From: Daphnia pulex
Taxonomy: Eukaryota > Arthropoda > Branchiopoda > Diplostraca > Daphniidae
Assembly (NCBI RefSeq): GCF_021134715.1
Contig: NC_060023.1
Coordinates: forward strand, 10,230,001-10,294,000
Reading direction: 5' to 3'
DNA: 64,000 nucleotides
A program made the position numbers and the translations under genes. Shown here piece by piece: positions 50,309 to 63,905 of the stretch (the first letter of the stretch is position 1; each line of letters starts with the position of its first letter). The notes under the pieces are model-generated. The model had not been told where the DNA came from. It worked only from the letters and a program-made list of their open reading frames with translations, and searched no databases.

Positions 50309-50897
50309 TTACATCAGATCAGCCAATTGGTAACAAACAGCTTCCATGTTTTGATTGATCTTGTCTTGAACCACAGCCAATTCTTTCTTCAAGTGATGCA
50401 CTTCACGCATGAGAATGTCATTTTCAGCATCCTCAATATGTTGCATGTCTTGCAACTCTTGTTTAGCCAATTGCAATCGAGCCATCTAAACAGAAAATCA
50501 ACAAGTTTAATAAATCTTTAAATCTTAATCTTTAATAATTTTTTACCAGTTCCAGCTGCCTTTTCTCATAATCCTGCACTTTGATAACATGCAATGTCAG
50601 TTCAGGCTGCATGTTTCTCAATTGGCACTCAATTTTAATTATTTCTTCTGAGATTCGCTTAAAGTCTTGAGTTATGTCTTGAACAAGTGTACGAAACTGG
50701 ATAAAGTCATAATTTGGTCCAGTGCTCAGATAAATCTTATGCCCTCTGGAAAGAAACAATACATGCAAAAATTACCTCATGTGAAATTTTTTAAATAACA
50801 TTGTAACTCACTCATGAAAAATCTTGTAGGTGTGGACCCTTTCCTCTTGCAATTGCTGGAATTTCCTCAAAAGGCCATAAGCTGTGACTCCATCCAT
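50309..50897 (-). CDS. REX1-B domain protein (REX1BD family)
   Basis: Three exons (50812-50897, 50547-50745, 50309-50485) join in phase to 153 residues. The N-terminal region (LRKFQQLQEERVHTYK, then GHKIYLSTGPNYDFIQFR) matches the REX1-B domain also present in human REX1BD; the family is named after a Chlamydomonas gene needed for excision repair of UV damage. The rest is helical, with likely coiled coil (CQLRNMQPEL, ELQDMQHIEDAENDILMREV). Function in animals is not established. It converges with adenylate kinase 3 (264 bases between stop codons) and diverges from MED19. Confidence 0.85.
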
Positions 50898-51855
50898 GTT
50901 GAGAATTATAATTTTACTAACGTGTAACGAACAAAACGGAATGAACGATCTAGGTAAAGAAAAGATACGAATTGTATTGTATATTTAAAAGGAAATAAGC
51001 CTAGGTTATACAAATAATTACCTTTGGAGAAACAGAGTTCTTATTATCACGGTTGCGAAGGTAGGTTTTCTATCCTCGTAACATCACGACTTGTGGTTCC
51101 AGAATAAAGAGGACGACTATATTTTAAGGGTGACGACCCGGTCCTTTCATCAACGCCCCTAGGGTCAATTCTGAGACAGACAAAAAAAGGGCTGGGTTAC
51201 TGGGTTGGAAAAGCTGAGTCTGGCCTTTAAAAAACCCTCTACAATACACTAGGGAGTATGAGATAAGGATTTTTTAAAAAACAGCCTCTGCCTTCAGCCA
51301 GTTTTCTGACTTTTCTTGAGACTATTGAAGGACGCCGAACTCGAATTCGAAAGTTGAATTCGACCTCTGGCTAGATAGATATTTTTTGATAACATGAATA
51401 ATAAAATATACATCAACAGTTTGATACTATTACCAGACGGAAATTGAAAAAAATTGTGATTAAACTCACCATTAAATCACACGAGGCGGACACAAAACTA
51501 TCTACCCTAGCAACTGCCACTGAGTCTAAACCTCGTGTGACTTTTTGACTTTTGAAAGCGTGCTCTCGCCAACTTGGCCAATTCAAGTCCTCGGGCAAAA
51601 ATATTTGCATAGAGGAGCATCTAGTTATATCTTTTGGGTACAGGTGGCGCTGGTGTTTCGTTATGCTTTTTCGCTGCTGTGTTTACTCTGTCAATTGTCA
51701 TTTTTGGCATCCAACATTTGCCTGAATAATTTATTAATATCTATAATTACTACGATATATCGGATTCGACCAAGGTCAGTCTAGTCGGATACGGAGATTT
51801 TACAAGCGATGACCTCATACTAACGAGTAAAAAGGGTAAAAGTTTTTGACAAAAA
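50898..51855. other. Divergent promoter region of the REX1-B gene and MED19
   Basis: A 958-base gap between two start codons facing away from each other. No coding sequence is supported. Confidence 0.6.
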
Positions 51856-52783
51856 ATGTCGGAATCATTCACCATCCAAGTGGCCGATTCTCTTCGGAGA
51901 TTTGAGCCGAATTCTCCAAGATCTTCTCCAAGAGGAAATCGAAGCCCAGTTGTTCCCAGGCAACAAGATTCCACTGGAACACTGAAAACCACCATATCAC
52001 TTGGAAAGACCCCAACAATTGTTCATACCGGACCATTTTATCTTCACAAGGAACTGCCAGGTATACATATTTTACGTGACTGTATCATTCTTTCACTCAA
52101 GGTAAATCTATCGCAGGAGATACTGACCTAACCGGAGCAACAAATTTAATGGCTCACTACAATTTGGAACATTCATACAACAAATTCAGTGGCAAAAAGT
52201 TCAAAGATTCGCTATCTTCATTCTTACCTGGATTACCCGGCATGATTGATACTCCTGGTAACACAGACAATTCATCCTTAAGATCCATCATTGAAAAACC
52301 TCCAATCGGTGGCAAGGAGTTGGTATTCTTGAATTCCTCTCAACTTGCAGGATTCCGTCTTCATCCAGGACCAGTAAGAGACTTTTAGACAGCAAATCAC
52401 ATAATTGTTATTTTAATTTTCACATCTTTATTTCATAGTTGCCTGAGCAGTATCAAACCTCTTCCCTGGCCCCACTGAAGAAAAAACAGAAACACAAGAA
52501 ACACAAAAAGAGTAGCGAGATCTCAATTCAAGAAACTGGAGCTGGAATCGCTGGACCGGGCATTGGAGTAGTAGGAGAGGGAGGAGCCGGTTCGGGCGGT
52601 GAATCCTACGAAAAAAAGCATAAGAAACAAAAGCGACACGAAGATGAGAAAGATCGCAAGAAGAAGAAGAAGGAGAAGAAGAAAAAGAAACAGAAGCACA
52701 GTCCAGAACACCCAGGAGCATCAGCCTCAATCGGTACTACAAATTCAAACAGTAACCCACCTGGAATGATGCCCTTACTTTGA
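51856..52783 (+). CDS. MED19: Mediator complex subunit 19
   Basis: Three exons (51856-52060, 52117-52373, 52439-52783) join in phase to 268 residues. MED19 belongs to the Mediator head/middle region and contacts transcription factors and RNA polymerase II. The family core is clear: GPFYLHKELPG, TGATNLMAHYNLEHSYNKF, KDSLSSFLPGLPGMID, SLRSIIEKPPIGGKEL and LAGFRLHPGPLPEQY. It is followed by a very lysine-rich tail (KKKQKHKKHKKSS and later KKKKKEKKKKKQKH), typical of the metazoan proteins and probably nuclear-targeting. A Gly-rich stretch separates the two lysine blocks. Confidence 0.95.
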
Positions 52784-53248
52784 GAAACCTTCTTGTCACG
52801 TCGATTTATTTCGAATTTTTTCTGCTTCTTTCGAGAGTATAAATAAAATTCCATTCAATGAGTGAATTTTGGTTTATTATTATTCATTCTTTCAAATATT
52901 TTCTTCTAAATCGGAGTTTGAAAGCTATAGCGTTGGCTTGCCCGAAAACAATGATAAGCACGTCACGATAGCTACACGCAAGTCACAATCGCTCAAATGA
53001 TATGATCAATAGGGTAAAACAACTTTATATTCATTAATTACAAATACTAACAGTGAATGTTCGAACGCAAATTTGTCAACTGCTGTTGGTTCAAATTTCT
53101 TGATGAACCGTACCATGACTAGATAATTATTATTGCGACGACTCGTACGACAAAACGAACGAGTAATCATTTAAGTACAACAACTAAAAGTAACAAGCGA
53201 ATCAAGTGATGTCCGGTGTGTGTTGCTTGGTCGATTGATGATGAGCTT
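52784..53248. other. Convergent intergenic region (3' UTRs of MED19 and MADD)
   Basis: Between stop codons on opposite strands. A plus-strand AATAAA near 52843 is a good MED19 polyadenylation signal. No coding sequence is supported. Confidence 0.65.
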
Positions 53249-56200
53249 TCAAGTCGGCTCAACCTTTTTACGCTGTTCGCTTCCGGCGGCCACGTAAGAA
53301 AACACGCAGAGAACAGCGTAACAAATCTGATCCGCCTGTTTTGTTTAAAAGAACAAAAAAAGGTTGATTAATATAATAACAAATGATTCAACAGAAGACA
53401 CAGCAAAAGAAAAATAAATAAATAAAAAGCAGGTCAAATAGCAAAACGAAACTTGCCTTTGACCGGATCACAACAAAGAAACAGAATAAGTGGATTGCAG
53501 ACCGTCTTTATCAAACTGAAAGTTTAATCCACTCAACAAGACTGTTGAATGGCCATAGACACGCGGACAGAAAAGACACGATGGATTGCTAATGCTATCT
53601 CGTTGGCCTAAACGGTAGCGTGCAGGTATAAAGGTTAAAAATCAGGCAAACAGAAAAATAAATGAAAAAAAGGAATAAACATTTTTCAATTAATGAAATA
53701 ATAAGGCATGCAAAGAAAGCGGAAGTGAATTGACAATTACCATAGCTGACTGATATCGGCGCTGAAGTATTTGTCTCGTTTTTGGATCTGGTGGAAAAGA
53801 ATCGGAATGTTAGCAATGAAAAATTGTAGTAATCTATCAAATGATGTATTTTTCTGATTAGTTACTGTATTCTTCCAGAACGAAGATTCCGCCTTTTTGG
53901 GTGAAACATTTGCGGATGTAATCCAGCCGGACGAAAAACTGCACGGTGATGATGAATTGGCGGCAAATAGAAAAAGAAAAAGGAATATTCAAAAAGAATT
54001 ATCATTTTGAAGCAAAGCCATTAGACATCACAGCCAAGGAGAAGAATTGAATTTAATCAATCAATAGAAAAAAGGGACAGTTTGTTTTTGTTGTGTTTTT
54101 TTTTTTGTCTAAGATAGTTCTACGGTAAATTTCGACGACAGCATTCGATTAACCGAAAATGGAACAAAGTGACATGCTCGCCATGCAATGAAGGAATAAC
54201 CAAACCGAAAACAAAAACACGCAAACAAACGCCGTGCAATCGAGAGAGAGAGAGAGAGAGAGATGAGAGAGACATGGGAAGTTGAAGAATTGGCAAGGCA
54301 AAATGAAGAATAAATATAGAGTGAAAATGAAACATTATAGGGTACAAAAATACGACGATTGCTTTAATAAAAATAATAAATAAATGAAGCACAGCAGCGT
54401 TTGGGACGAAGCTCCTGTACCGATGTGGATTTTTATTTGAAAAAAGAAAGAAATAGTCTGGTGTCAGGTAGATTGTTCGGACAATCAAAAAGAGACTTCA
54501 ACAGACTGACATTTGGGTTGTTGTAATAGGAAATGATTCGAAGAATCATGTCAAAATAGTAGAGTCTCTTTTTTTTGGTGGGGAGGGAATAGATTATAGC
54601 CACTTTGTCAACGGGGGTCAGATGGAGTGCAACGCCAAAAACTGAAACGTTCAACGCTACAACCAAAACTAGGATATATATAATATAATTGTACGTGTTT
54701 TTGTAATGACGTTGAAATGTGTGATGTGTGTATCAACAACTTTTTTTTTTAAATTTGAGACTTGGCATTCTGAGAACCGTGTGTGTGTGTGTGTCGGAGA
54801 TGATTGTAAATAAATAAAAATAAAGAAACATCGTCAAAGAAACTTGACAGACCACAAACGAAAACAGGAAAGAGAACGGGAGAAAATGATTTTTTTGTTT
54901 GTTTGCTTTGAAGTTGTTTTTTCTTTTTCTTTTAAATCAAATGATAAGAGAAAAAGAAGTCGGAAATAATTGTGGTAATAAAGAAGGGGGAAAAAATGAA
55001 AAAATTCCGATACAAATAATGTGGGAGAAATAGTAATAAGTGATAGAGAGATAGCTAGATAGTAAAATCATACAAAAAGTTCAACAACAAACAATCAGGA
55101 TCAGTTGGATGATGGATGATGTATAATATACCTCAAAATCCTGCAATCGAGGAAGTAGTGCGCGCGCCGCCATTAAAATATAGTTTTACATATATTTATA
55201 AATGGCCGAGCAGATAGAAACGAGAGAATTAAAAAAAAAAAGAAATGAGAGAGAGATAGAGAGAAAATCATACGCGGTTGAATAACTCAAGACTCGACGA
55301 CAACAAATGAGCAACTGAAAAGTATTTGTTGTTTGTTTTATGTTTTGATTTCTTTGTTCTTTTCTTTGTTTAATATTTCAAAAGCGTCTTTTATAGATTG
55401 TCTCTCCCCTAACTATAATTTAGATAGCCTATTTAGTCAAAATGGACTATTATCATCATAAACAAATCCGAGGACCATCTCAAAATTATTGAGAAACAAA
55501 TGTTTAAAAAAAAAAGTAAATTTTGTTTTCAAATATTTTTCTAGGACGAAATATATGTATCAGCTTTTGACGTTCGTACCACCGAAACCGCAGGTCAACA
55601 AAGCGCTTCCTGCCGTTAAGTTGGGATATTTTTTTAATGTAAAAAATGTCAATACCAGTAGTAGATAAGTCAGCTATAATACGGTACAAATTAACCAACC
55701 AAACAGAACAGATAAGCGCTCGGTTTCGAGATGCCAGAAGATTACGTGATCACTTCCGAAATCATCGATTCAATCCCGGTTTTCTCATCATCAAAAGGAG
55801 CCGAAATCAGAGAGGAGAGGAACAAAACACAAAAACCAAGTTGATGGCTCTTTTTCTTTCTTTAAAATAAAAATTCTTCTTGTATAGGAACGTCGTCCTC
55901 GCGTTGCACGTGACAGGATAGATAAAATAGCTTACGTAAATTTATCTCTGAATTATTCGTCACGTTTCCGACGAGATAATTAGAGATGTTTCGAATACGA
56001 AGAGAAAACAGATGGGTTTGAAATATGTAAGAAGAGCCAAATATAAAAGACTCAACATTCAAGTTGAGTTTGAGAGCAAACTAATAATAAATGTCATCAT
56101 CTTGCCATTTAAAGAGATAGAGAAATGTGTTGCAAGATGGAAGACGAGACAGAGAGAGAGAGAGAGAAAGAGAAAGATAGAAAGAGAGAGATGGAGGAAT

Positions 56201-59200
56201 ATTGATAACGAACGGCTACGAGCAAAACATCAGTGATTATTTACTTGCTGAAATGTTTCTGAAAAATAAGGTTTTTCGAACTTTTTGTCGTCAAAATCAA
56301 CCAAAAATAAAAAAGAAGAATAAGAAACGCAGCGAGATGTAATTTGTATAGTAGGATAGACTATTTAATATCCATAAAAGAGTATATAGATAGTATACGA
56401 GATGAACCAGAGAAGTAGAATTGAAAAAGGTAAAAAACGTTAAAAATATTTTTCCCAAGTATGAAATCAAATTGTTCGACATGCAACTCTTTATGATTGA
56501 AACAATAAATGATGATTAATAATTCTTTGGCGAAAAACCAAAGTTAAAGACGAGAAAAAAAGAGAACGATATCTGTTTGGGCTAACATTATGAGGGACTC
56601 GCGCAATTACTTAATAAAATCTAATGTCCAACTCAATCAAATAAAAATCTGGGGAAATGACTACTAATAATACGATACGAGAAAAATGAAATGAATTCAT
56701 TGATGCGTATTGCCCCGTAGGAAAAATATTGATAGGACCTCGGGAACATGTTGTTTCGATCTCGGCAAGAACGGCGATTATTAAATCATCCTTGCGATTT
56801 GTCTACAATTTTTGTTTACTATATAAAATCGTCAGTCAATTTTGAGAGGGTCCTTATTGTCTAAGTTTGTTGATAATAACAGCACAGCAGCAATAAAATA
56901 ATGACGACGGTCGAGCGAGGCATTGGCTTCAATCGGCTTCATAGCGAGATCTATTGCGTCATGCTTTTCAGACTCTTTGCGGCCAATCCCTCATCGACAC
57001 AAAACAACAGACGAGAAAGAATGAAAAAAAAAAATGTCTCACAGCTGAGCTGGCATTAGTAATTTCTGGCAATCTTACAGAAGATTTCAAGACGCGATTC
57101 GAAATGTTCAGCAAAAAACACAAAATGTTTCGAGAAATTCCAAAAAAGAAAAAAATAAAAGAGAGAAAAGACTTGGATTTGAATTGAATTGCGTCACACT
57201 TACTTTACTGTTGGCGAAGAGTAGACCGACACCTTCGATGCACACCTGAAGGAGACCACCTTCACCCGTCCGCAAATCCTGGATGGGAAATTCACCTCCG
57301 AGTTCCATGCCGGGCAGTGCCCCAGCACCTCGAGCTGCAGCTCTTTCCATCGCTTCTTTGATGCAGTAATACAAGGCCTTGCACTGTGAAATAAAAAGAT
57401 TAGAATTCAGGGGGAAAACAGGACATGATTGAATTAATTAAATACCTTTTTGGTGTAGTATTTGTGAAGTTGCGTTTGGCCGCCATTTCGTCGCCAAAGG
57501 CAGAGGATTTTAGTTTTGGGACTGTAGGTCATGTTGACGATGCGTTCAAACCACCAGCGCTCCATGATGGCACCGCTAACAGCACGCAGGATCAGGCCGT
57601 CGTCACGAACTTCCAGGAATCGCAAATCACCGGATGCATCAGTCCCCACTTGAACGGTAAAACTGTGCCTGTGCATTTGACGTGAAGCGAATGGCTTCAA
57701 ATCAATATCGTTGCCTCTCTAAAATAGGATATCGATTGAATTCACGGTTCTTTTCAATTTAGATTCATTTAAATCTTACCAAATGTTCGACTTGATCTAA
57801 AAGCTGGTGAACTTCGTGGCTGTAAGCCAATCCTATGTGAGATTTGCCTAGCAATCGACGGACTTTGCGTTTCAATTCCGTTTTGTCCACGTCGACCATG
57901 ACCATGAAAGCCACTAAATTGTACAGCAATGTTGAAAGCAGTCTATCCTCTTCGTGTTCCAGTCTTTTTCTTTCCGTTTCACTCAGTGACTTGTACCTAT
58001 TTCATAACAGTTTTGAATCAAAACGAACTAGGCTGATTTACATCTGAATAGAAAATACCTTTCCATCATTTCTCCGGGTCCTTGATCCATGCCCACTAGA
58101 TCTCTTTCTTGCGAGACTGCATCAAGGAAAGCATCCTCCCAAAATTGACTTTGATCCCACAGACTGGATCTGTCCTTCCCGAGAAGACCCTCGAAAATGT
58201 ACATCCTCACAGATTCAGGACTAGGAGTTCCAGCCGTGGTGACCATGTTACCAGCGTGATAGCGAAAACCGGTCGTTATCGAAGACTTTGATGACCATCC
58301 GGCTGCATTCTGCCGAACGAAGCCCCGGACAACCTGAATTGAGAAAGATAACAAGTTTTGAAATTAAATTTGGGTAAAAGAGTAATTTAACTACCCAATT
58401 AGTCAATTACTGTACACAAACAGCGAAAATACACAATGATGAATACAAATTACTGAGAGACAATATTTGACAAGTCTCAATCAGCTTTGTTGCAATTCCA
58501 GCAATGATGGAATACATTTTTTTAAAGGATTAACAACACAGGTATTTTCTAATAAAATGCTTTAATCTACTTAACATAATTTCAAGGTTATGATTCAATT
58601 GTAAATACTTTGTTTGTGATTCGCAGTTGCCACTTCCCAATTCCCACCCTACCATTTTAATTTTCGAACTTTATTCATCCACTCAGTTTCCACATTCCAC
58701 TTTTTCACCCACCCACGTTTTCAAAGACAACATTGAATTTAATTTTTAAGTATTTATAATTAAATCAAAATCTTGCAATTATGTTTAGTAGATTAAAGAA
58801 TTTTATTAAAAATATTTGGGGTTGGTATTCATCTTCGAAAAAAAATTATTGTTAATCATTTTTGAAATTGCAACACAGCTCAGGTTGATTTCGGGTCGTG
58901 AAACCTCATTGTCTGTTTTTTCGTGGAATGGAACAGATCGTTCATTTTCGCGCTCTTTTATTCACAACTGTGTTGATGGACTATTCGGATATTTGGAGGA
59001 AATTTTGAGTAAGTTTATCATTTCTATCCTATTCTATTTGCAGGTTTTATTGTAGGATTGAATGATGTTGTAATAGTGAAAGAATAGAAAGAATAGGCTA
59101 CCCACTTTAACCCAAGTAAGATTACCTGTTGCTGATCCGGTTCTCCATCCGACATGGTGCTCCGAAAGGATTGATGTGATAGTTTCTGACGATAGAAAGC

Positions 59201-62200
59201 TGGATTCGTAATAATGCTGCCAGCTTCTGAAGCACTGCACGATCCTTGACCGTCACCACTTATCACGCTAGCCTATATGTTTCCGAGTGTTGTGTTAGTT
59301 CAATTCATTTTCAAAATTTTAATTAATGTTACTTGGGATTCTCCTTGTAGAGATAACATCATGAGATTGCGTTTGCGTTCCAATAACTCTCGAAGAATGT
59401 CGGGATTACCCGGTTCAGGACTAGAAGCATCGCTTCGTGACATTCGAGATGGAACTGGCGTTCCAGCCAATTCCGGCGAATTGCTGTAACTTCTGTCCGA
59501 TTCGGTTGCCAAAACACTCGTACGTGGACTGTGAGGTGAAGGTAAATTCTCCCGACTGCCCATCGGACTCCCGCGCTAAATTATTGGAAAAAATCCATCT
59601 TGATAACTGTATGCCATTAGACTAATTTCAAATATTAATTACCAGTGAAGGCTGAGCTGTGCTGAGGCTAGTCGATGCAAAATCCGAAAACTTGCCATCA
59701 CTGATATCTTTCGTCCAGTAATGGGTGTGAGCGATTTCCAGCAGCTGGAAAGATGAAGCCATTCCACCTGAGCCGTGATTGATGTAAGTTTGTTCCAGCC
59801 CTGCAGTGACAGCTATCAACATTTTCAACATTCCTTTCCACACAGCCCGAGAAACGCACTTTGATTTGTTACAATTTAATTCAATTAATAATTTTCTAGG
59901 ATTTGATTTCTCCAATGAGTTTCTTACCACATCGTCGATGTGTTCATCGGGACCAATCTTTTGATCTAACGTCTTATTAAGTCGACTGACCACAAGGTTT
60001 CGATAGTTTTCATCTTCCATCAATTTGCGGATGCGATTCAACTTTAGCCATCCGACACCTTCGCCCTCTATCACTTGATTGACCGCCTGTGTACCGAAAT
60101 TTTACTTTAGTTATTCTCACAGGATTTAAAGGTATTAACTTACATCTTTGAGAAGTGTCTGACTATCGATAGCGTTGGCTGATCGATCGCTAATCTGCGA
60201 TGGCTGGGAATTGTCAGGTCGTTTGGTCTTGGCTGAAGAAGTATGTCGAATCAAAGATGATTTCTCTACTAAACCGCGTCTACTAGCTAAGAATAGAATA
60301 GAATTTTATTTAAAAATGTTTTACGATATGATTTAAATAGCTTTCATACTTCTAGGGAATGGACCGAACGGTGGTTGTCGTTCTTTTGCTCGTTGAGCAG
60401 ATTCTGCATTCGGGTGTAGACGGAAAGGCTGTGGAGAATTTGGCTGTCCCATTTTGGAACCTTTTGAGCCTGGAATGGATTCACTAGTTAAAAAAAGAAA
60501 CAAAGTTCGGGATAATAGGGTCAATTACCAAACAATCCGCTGAACATGCTCGTCGTTTGAGCTGCTAATCCATTCAGTTCGCTACTGACGCTGGAAAGGA
60601 AATCACGTCCGCCCGATAAACCATCCCGCTGACTGCTGACACTATCACTGCGAACGAGTTTTCCCTGGTGACTCGAGTGGCTCATGACTGATTGCGACTG
60701 TTGCTGCTGGATCTCCTGCTGCTGCTGGGCCAGTGGAGGCTCGGCGAGCGTGACGGAACTTCGTGATCCCAGCGAACCTAACGAACCCAATGAACGTAAT
60801 CCGACTGGAAGACTGCTAGACGACTCCCGAGAACTGCCCAGTGCCTGTGTAATTAATCATTCATTATATCCTGTTCATTATTCTACATTAATTCCGCTTC
60901 ATTACCTTGAGCAATCCGCCTTTGGCAGCAGCGTGTTTAGCGCTCTTGGTGAAATCTCCGATGGTATTTTTACTAACGGCCGTAATGTCTTCCGAAGCTT
61001 CTTTTAGGGTTCGTGATGCTTCTTGAACACTTCGACTAGCTTCCTCCGCAGCCCGTCTAGCTCCAGCGGTAAACTGCTCCAAGGTGGATGGATTGAAGAA
61101 ACCATCTTCGCTTGTTTGTCTAGCAGCATCTGAGATCTTCTCTTTGGCTTGGATCCGGAACTAAATTAAAGGCATTGTTATACAAGATTTGTTGATTTTA
61201 ATAGAAAACTGAATAATACTTTGTCCATTTGAGCCAATAGTTTTTCCTGGCTGCTTTGTCTAGTGCTCTCCCGGACTAAATCTTTGGCTTGAGTCGCCAA
61301 CTGTTCAAATAACGAAGTTTGACTACTCTGTCGATGGGCCGAATTGTTGGAGCCGCTGGATCCCGTACTCATCGAACGATCAGTCATCACACTTATGCTA
61401 GACGGCCTAGTTACCTAGTTTGGGGAGAAGTGAGAGTTGTAAAGTTATGATTTGGTTATTTCGGTTGTAATTAGGTCATACTATTTTTGCAGGGACAACT
61501 TCATTTTCCAATGGCGGAGCACTATCAATCGATACGTTCCTTTGGGTAGGCGAATCCTGGCTGATGCTGGGCACCACAGTCTCCGAATCAGAGGCGTTAA
61601 ACACGTCATCGGTTTTATCCTGTTTTAATTTAAATACATTAAAGTTAACCTAATTTTTTTAAAATAGGAAAATGTCATTTACCTCTGAAATGTTGCGGGG
61701 TTTAGTGATGATGATGTCACTTTCGGCAGCCAATTCCGTTTGAATGCCGTGAGATGATCCGATGGAACTTTGTGAGGAAGATGAAGACATTGACTCTGGT
61801 TGGGAGAAAGCTGATTCGTTCATTTCTAGCCCGGATCCTCCACCAGGGAGTTGCAGGGTTGATGGAGGTCGGTAAATCGATTTGAGATCAAGTCCACTAG
61901 ACAACGTCATCGGAACCGCTTGAAGTCCAGGACCTGGTAATATGATGACCCGGTTATTGCGTAAAAGGTTGTGTTTCTATTTCCTTCTTTTCTCTATTTT
62001 CAACGAGTTACGAACCAGGTGACGCATCCGGCGTTCGTTGTTCGGATACCAGATCGCTCAGTGAAGAGTAGGACGAACTGGAACTACCCCCGCCTTCTGA
62101 ATCTGAGCCACTCTCATCTGTTTAAGTTGAAATTTAAATAGAAGACAATGGTTAACTTTTAAAATTTGAATGTCCAGTAAATACCGGTTTGAATTTGATC

Positions 62201-63905
62201 GTGTTTGCCTAGAGAGCGAAGAGCGCTGTCCATTGAGCTGGCCTCGTCCCAAACGGCGAATTGCAGTGGCTCGTATTGATCGCTGAACCATTTGTGTTTG
62301 TCTCCGATAATGGCCGGATCGAAAACGCCCGTCTGGACACGTAAAAAGGCCACGTTGGTCGGCGACAGACTCCACTCCGCCAGGAATTCAACGGCCTGTT
62401 TTGAAATGTCAGTATGTAGACTTACATTTAAATAGTAATTACTCAAATTTGTGTTTACCTGAGTCCTAGCAAATTTGTGGAGATAGGGTCCAGCTCTGGG
62501 TCTCGACCTGAGAAAACTGTTGATCTGGAAAGCCACAACGGGTCGTGGATACAGCCTAAGTGTCCTAGTGTGTTCGGCGAAATTGGCCAGCAAATTCTGC
62601 GAGTTGAAGAAACGGACCATGGCCACTCTAGTGGCAATATCGACCGAATCGACATCGTTGCCATAAATGAATGGACTGAAATGTCCATGACCCATCTCGG
62701 ATGAGAAATCGTGACTTCCACGCTGCTGCTGATGTTGCTGTTGTTGTTGGGGATGATCTACCCTAGGAAGGACCACCTCTCCACTCATGCTGGCCAACGC
62801 CTGACGTAGGTGATTGCGTAGTATGCTACATTCCGGCTCAGGTAACGATGGTACTTCATCGGCCCTTGACGGCACGCTGATGCGATTCGAGTCGAGATCG
62901 ATGAGCCAAACATCGTCCGGCAATTTGAAATGTTTCTTGTGCTGGAAGAACGATCCCGAAATGCCGATGATGTAAGGCGTAGGAGCTAACAGGAGCTGCT
63001 CGGCGCAGCTCATGCAAGTGGGCAGGAGCGGGATGACGGGAAACATGTACTCGAGCGGGTAGAGCATGGTAACAAAGGCCAGCACGGACATGGAGAGAGC
63101 GTTGTAATCGCGTGATTGCATGATTACCTTGTGCTCTAGCATGATAAGGGAGAGCACCTTGAGACAAGTATCAACGCCCAGCAACTCTAATGGCAGATGC
63201 AACGGGAAATCGACCATGGGGAAACGGGTGTGGTCGGGCAGGGCGAACACCAAAGGCGTAGGTTGCAGTGAACGTGGCAAAATCTCGAGTTCGACTCGAG
63301 TTTTGCCCGGAATGGGCACCGGAGCGCTGAGTAGACGAAGGATCCACGTCTCGATGTCACGAACGTCATGGAGAACTATAGACGAGGCCGTCTCCGTTGT
63401 TTGGCCCGTTAACAATCCCCACACCGAATCCCTAATAATGAGTTGCATTTTCGCATTCAGGCCTTTTAATACATTGTGAATTTAATTATAGACAAAAGTA
63501 ATAACGAACCTTGAAGTCAGCCGAGAAGCTCCTAGTCGCTTGGGGGATGCGTTTTCGTGACATGCGTCGATAAGTTTCTTGAGAACGACAAGGCACTCGC
63601 GGAACAGGGTGAAGAAAGGGTGGTGAGATAGGAGGCAGATTGAAGTCAAGTATTGATTTCGTGATCGCTGGTTTAAAAAAAATGTATTATGTTAAAACTT
63701 GTGTTGGTTTTTATTAATTTTCTTTTTGTACCTGTTTCCTACGACTGGCTCTAGGCGAAGGCGGTTGAGATCCTCCGCTCTCCGAGTCTTGATTAACACC
63801 CGTCATTCCGGATGAAGGATAGGGCCATTTAACACCAGAAGCTGGATCAGCCGGATGATAGCGATGTGCACTGGAGCAGTCACGATCCGAATCGCTTGGC
63901 GCCAT
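53249..63905 (-). CDS. Madd: MADD / Rab3 GDP-GTP exchange protein, partial (5' end beyond window)
   Basis: DENN-domain exchange factor for Rab3/Rab27 on secretory vesicles. Exons in gene order: 63732-63905, 63510-63667, 62459-63431, 62185-62395, 62016-62117, 61683-61933, 61482-61619, 61220-61414, 60906-61160, 60529-60844, 60350-60469, 60144-60286, 59928-60086, 59643-59858, 59333-59575, 59126-59272, 58059-58333, 57780-57996, 57446-57718, 57204-57383, 53866-53938, 53741-53787, 53249-53335; about 1650 residues here, all in phase. The DENN core is clear ([47 protein letters not shown]). Later come [30 protein letters not shown] and the C-terminal block with [46 protein letters not shown]. An ATG exists at 63903-63905, but the family has about 100-200 more N-terminal residues (start of uDENN), so this exon probably continues or is spliced from outside. 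Confidence 0.92.
54242..54262. repeat. GA microsatellite
   Basis: Uninterrupted GA tract in the large MADD intron. Confidence 0.85.
56149..56190. repeat. Interrupted GA/GAAA tract
   Basis: Purine-only tract of GAGA with GAAA interruptions in the large MADD intron. Confidence 0.75.
58334..59125. other. MADD intron of 0.8 kb
   Basis: Lies between exons 59126-59272 and 58059-58333. In vertebrate MADD this general region is heavily alternatively spliced, but no cassette exon is recognisable here. Confidence 0.6.

Larger units (their letters stand above)
53939..57203. other. Large MADD intron
   Basis: About 3.3 kb between exons 57204-57383 and 53866-53938, exceptional in a gene whose other introns are mostly 60-100 bases. 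It is AT-rich with GA tracts, a GT repeat near 54780-54794 and homopolymers. I found no exon with MADD-like content in it, though a short alternative exon could escape notice. Confidence 0.7.

Noticed and set aside
55646..55870. Plus-strand open frame in the MADD intron
   Set aside because: No recognisable feature, antisense to the host gene.
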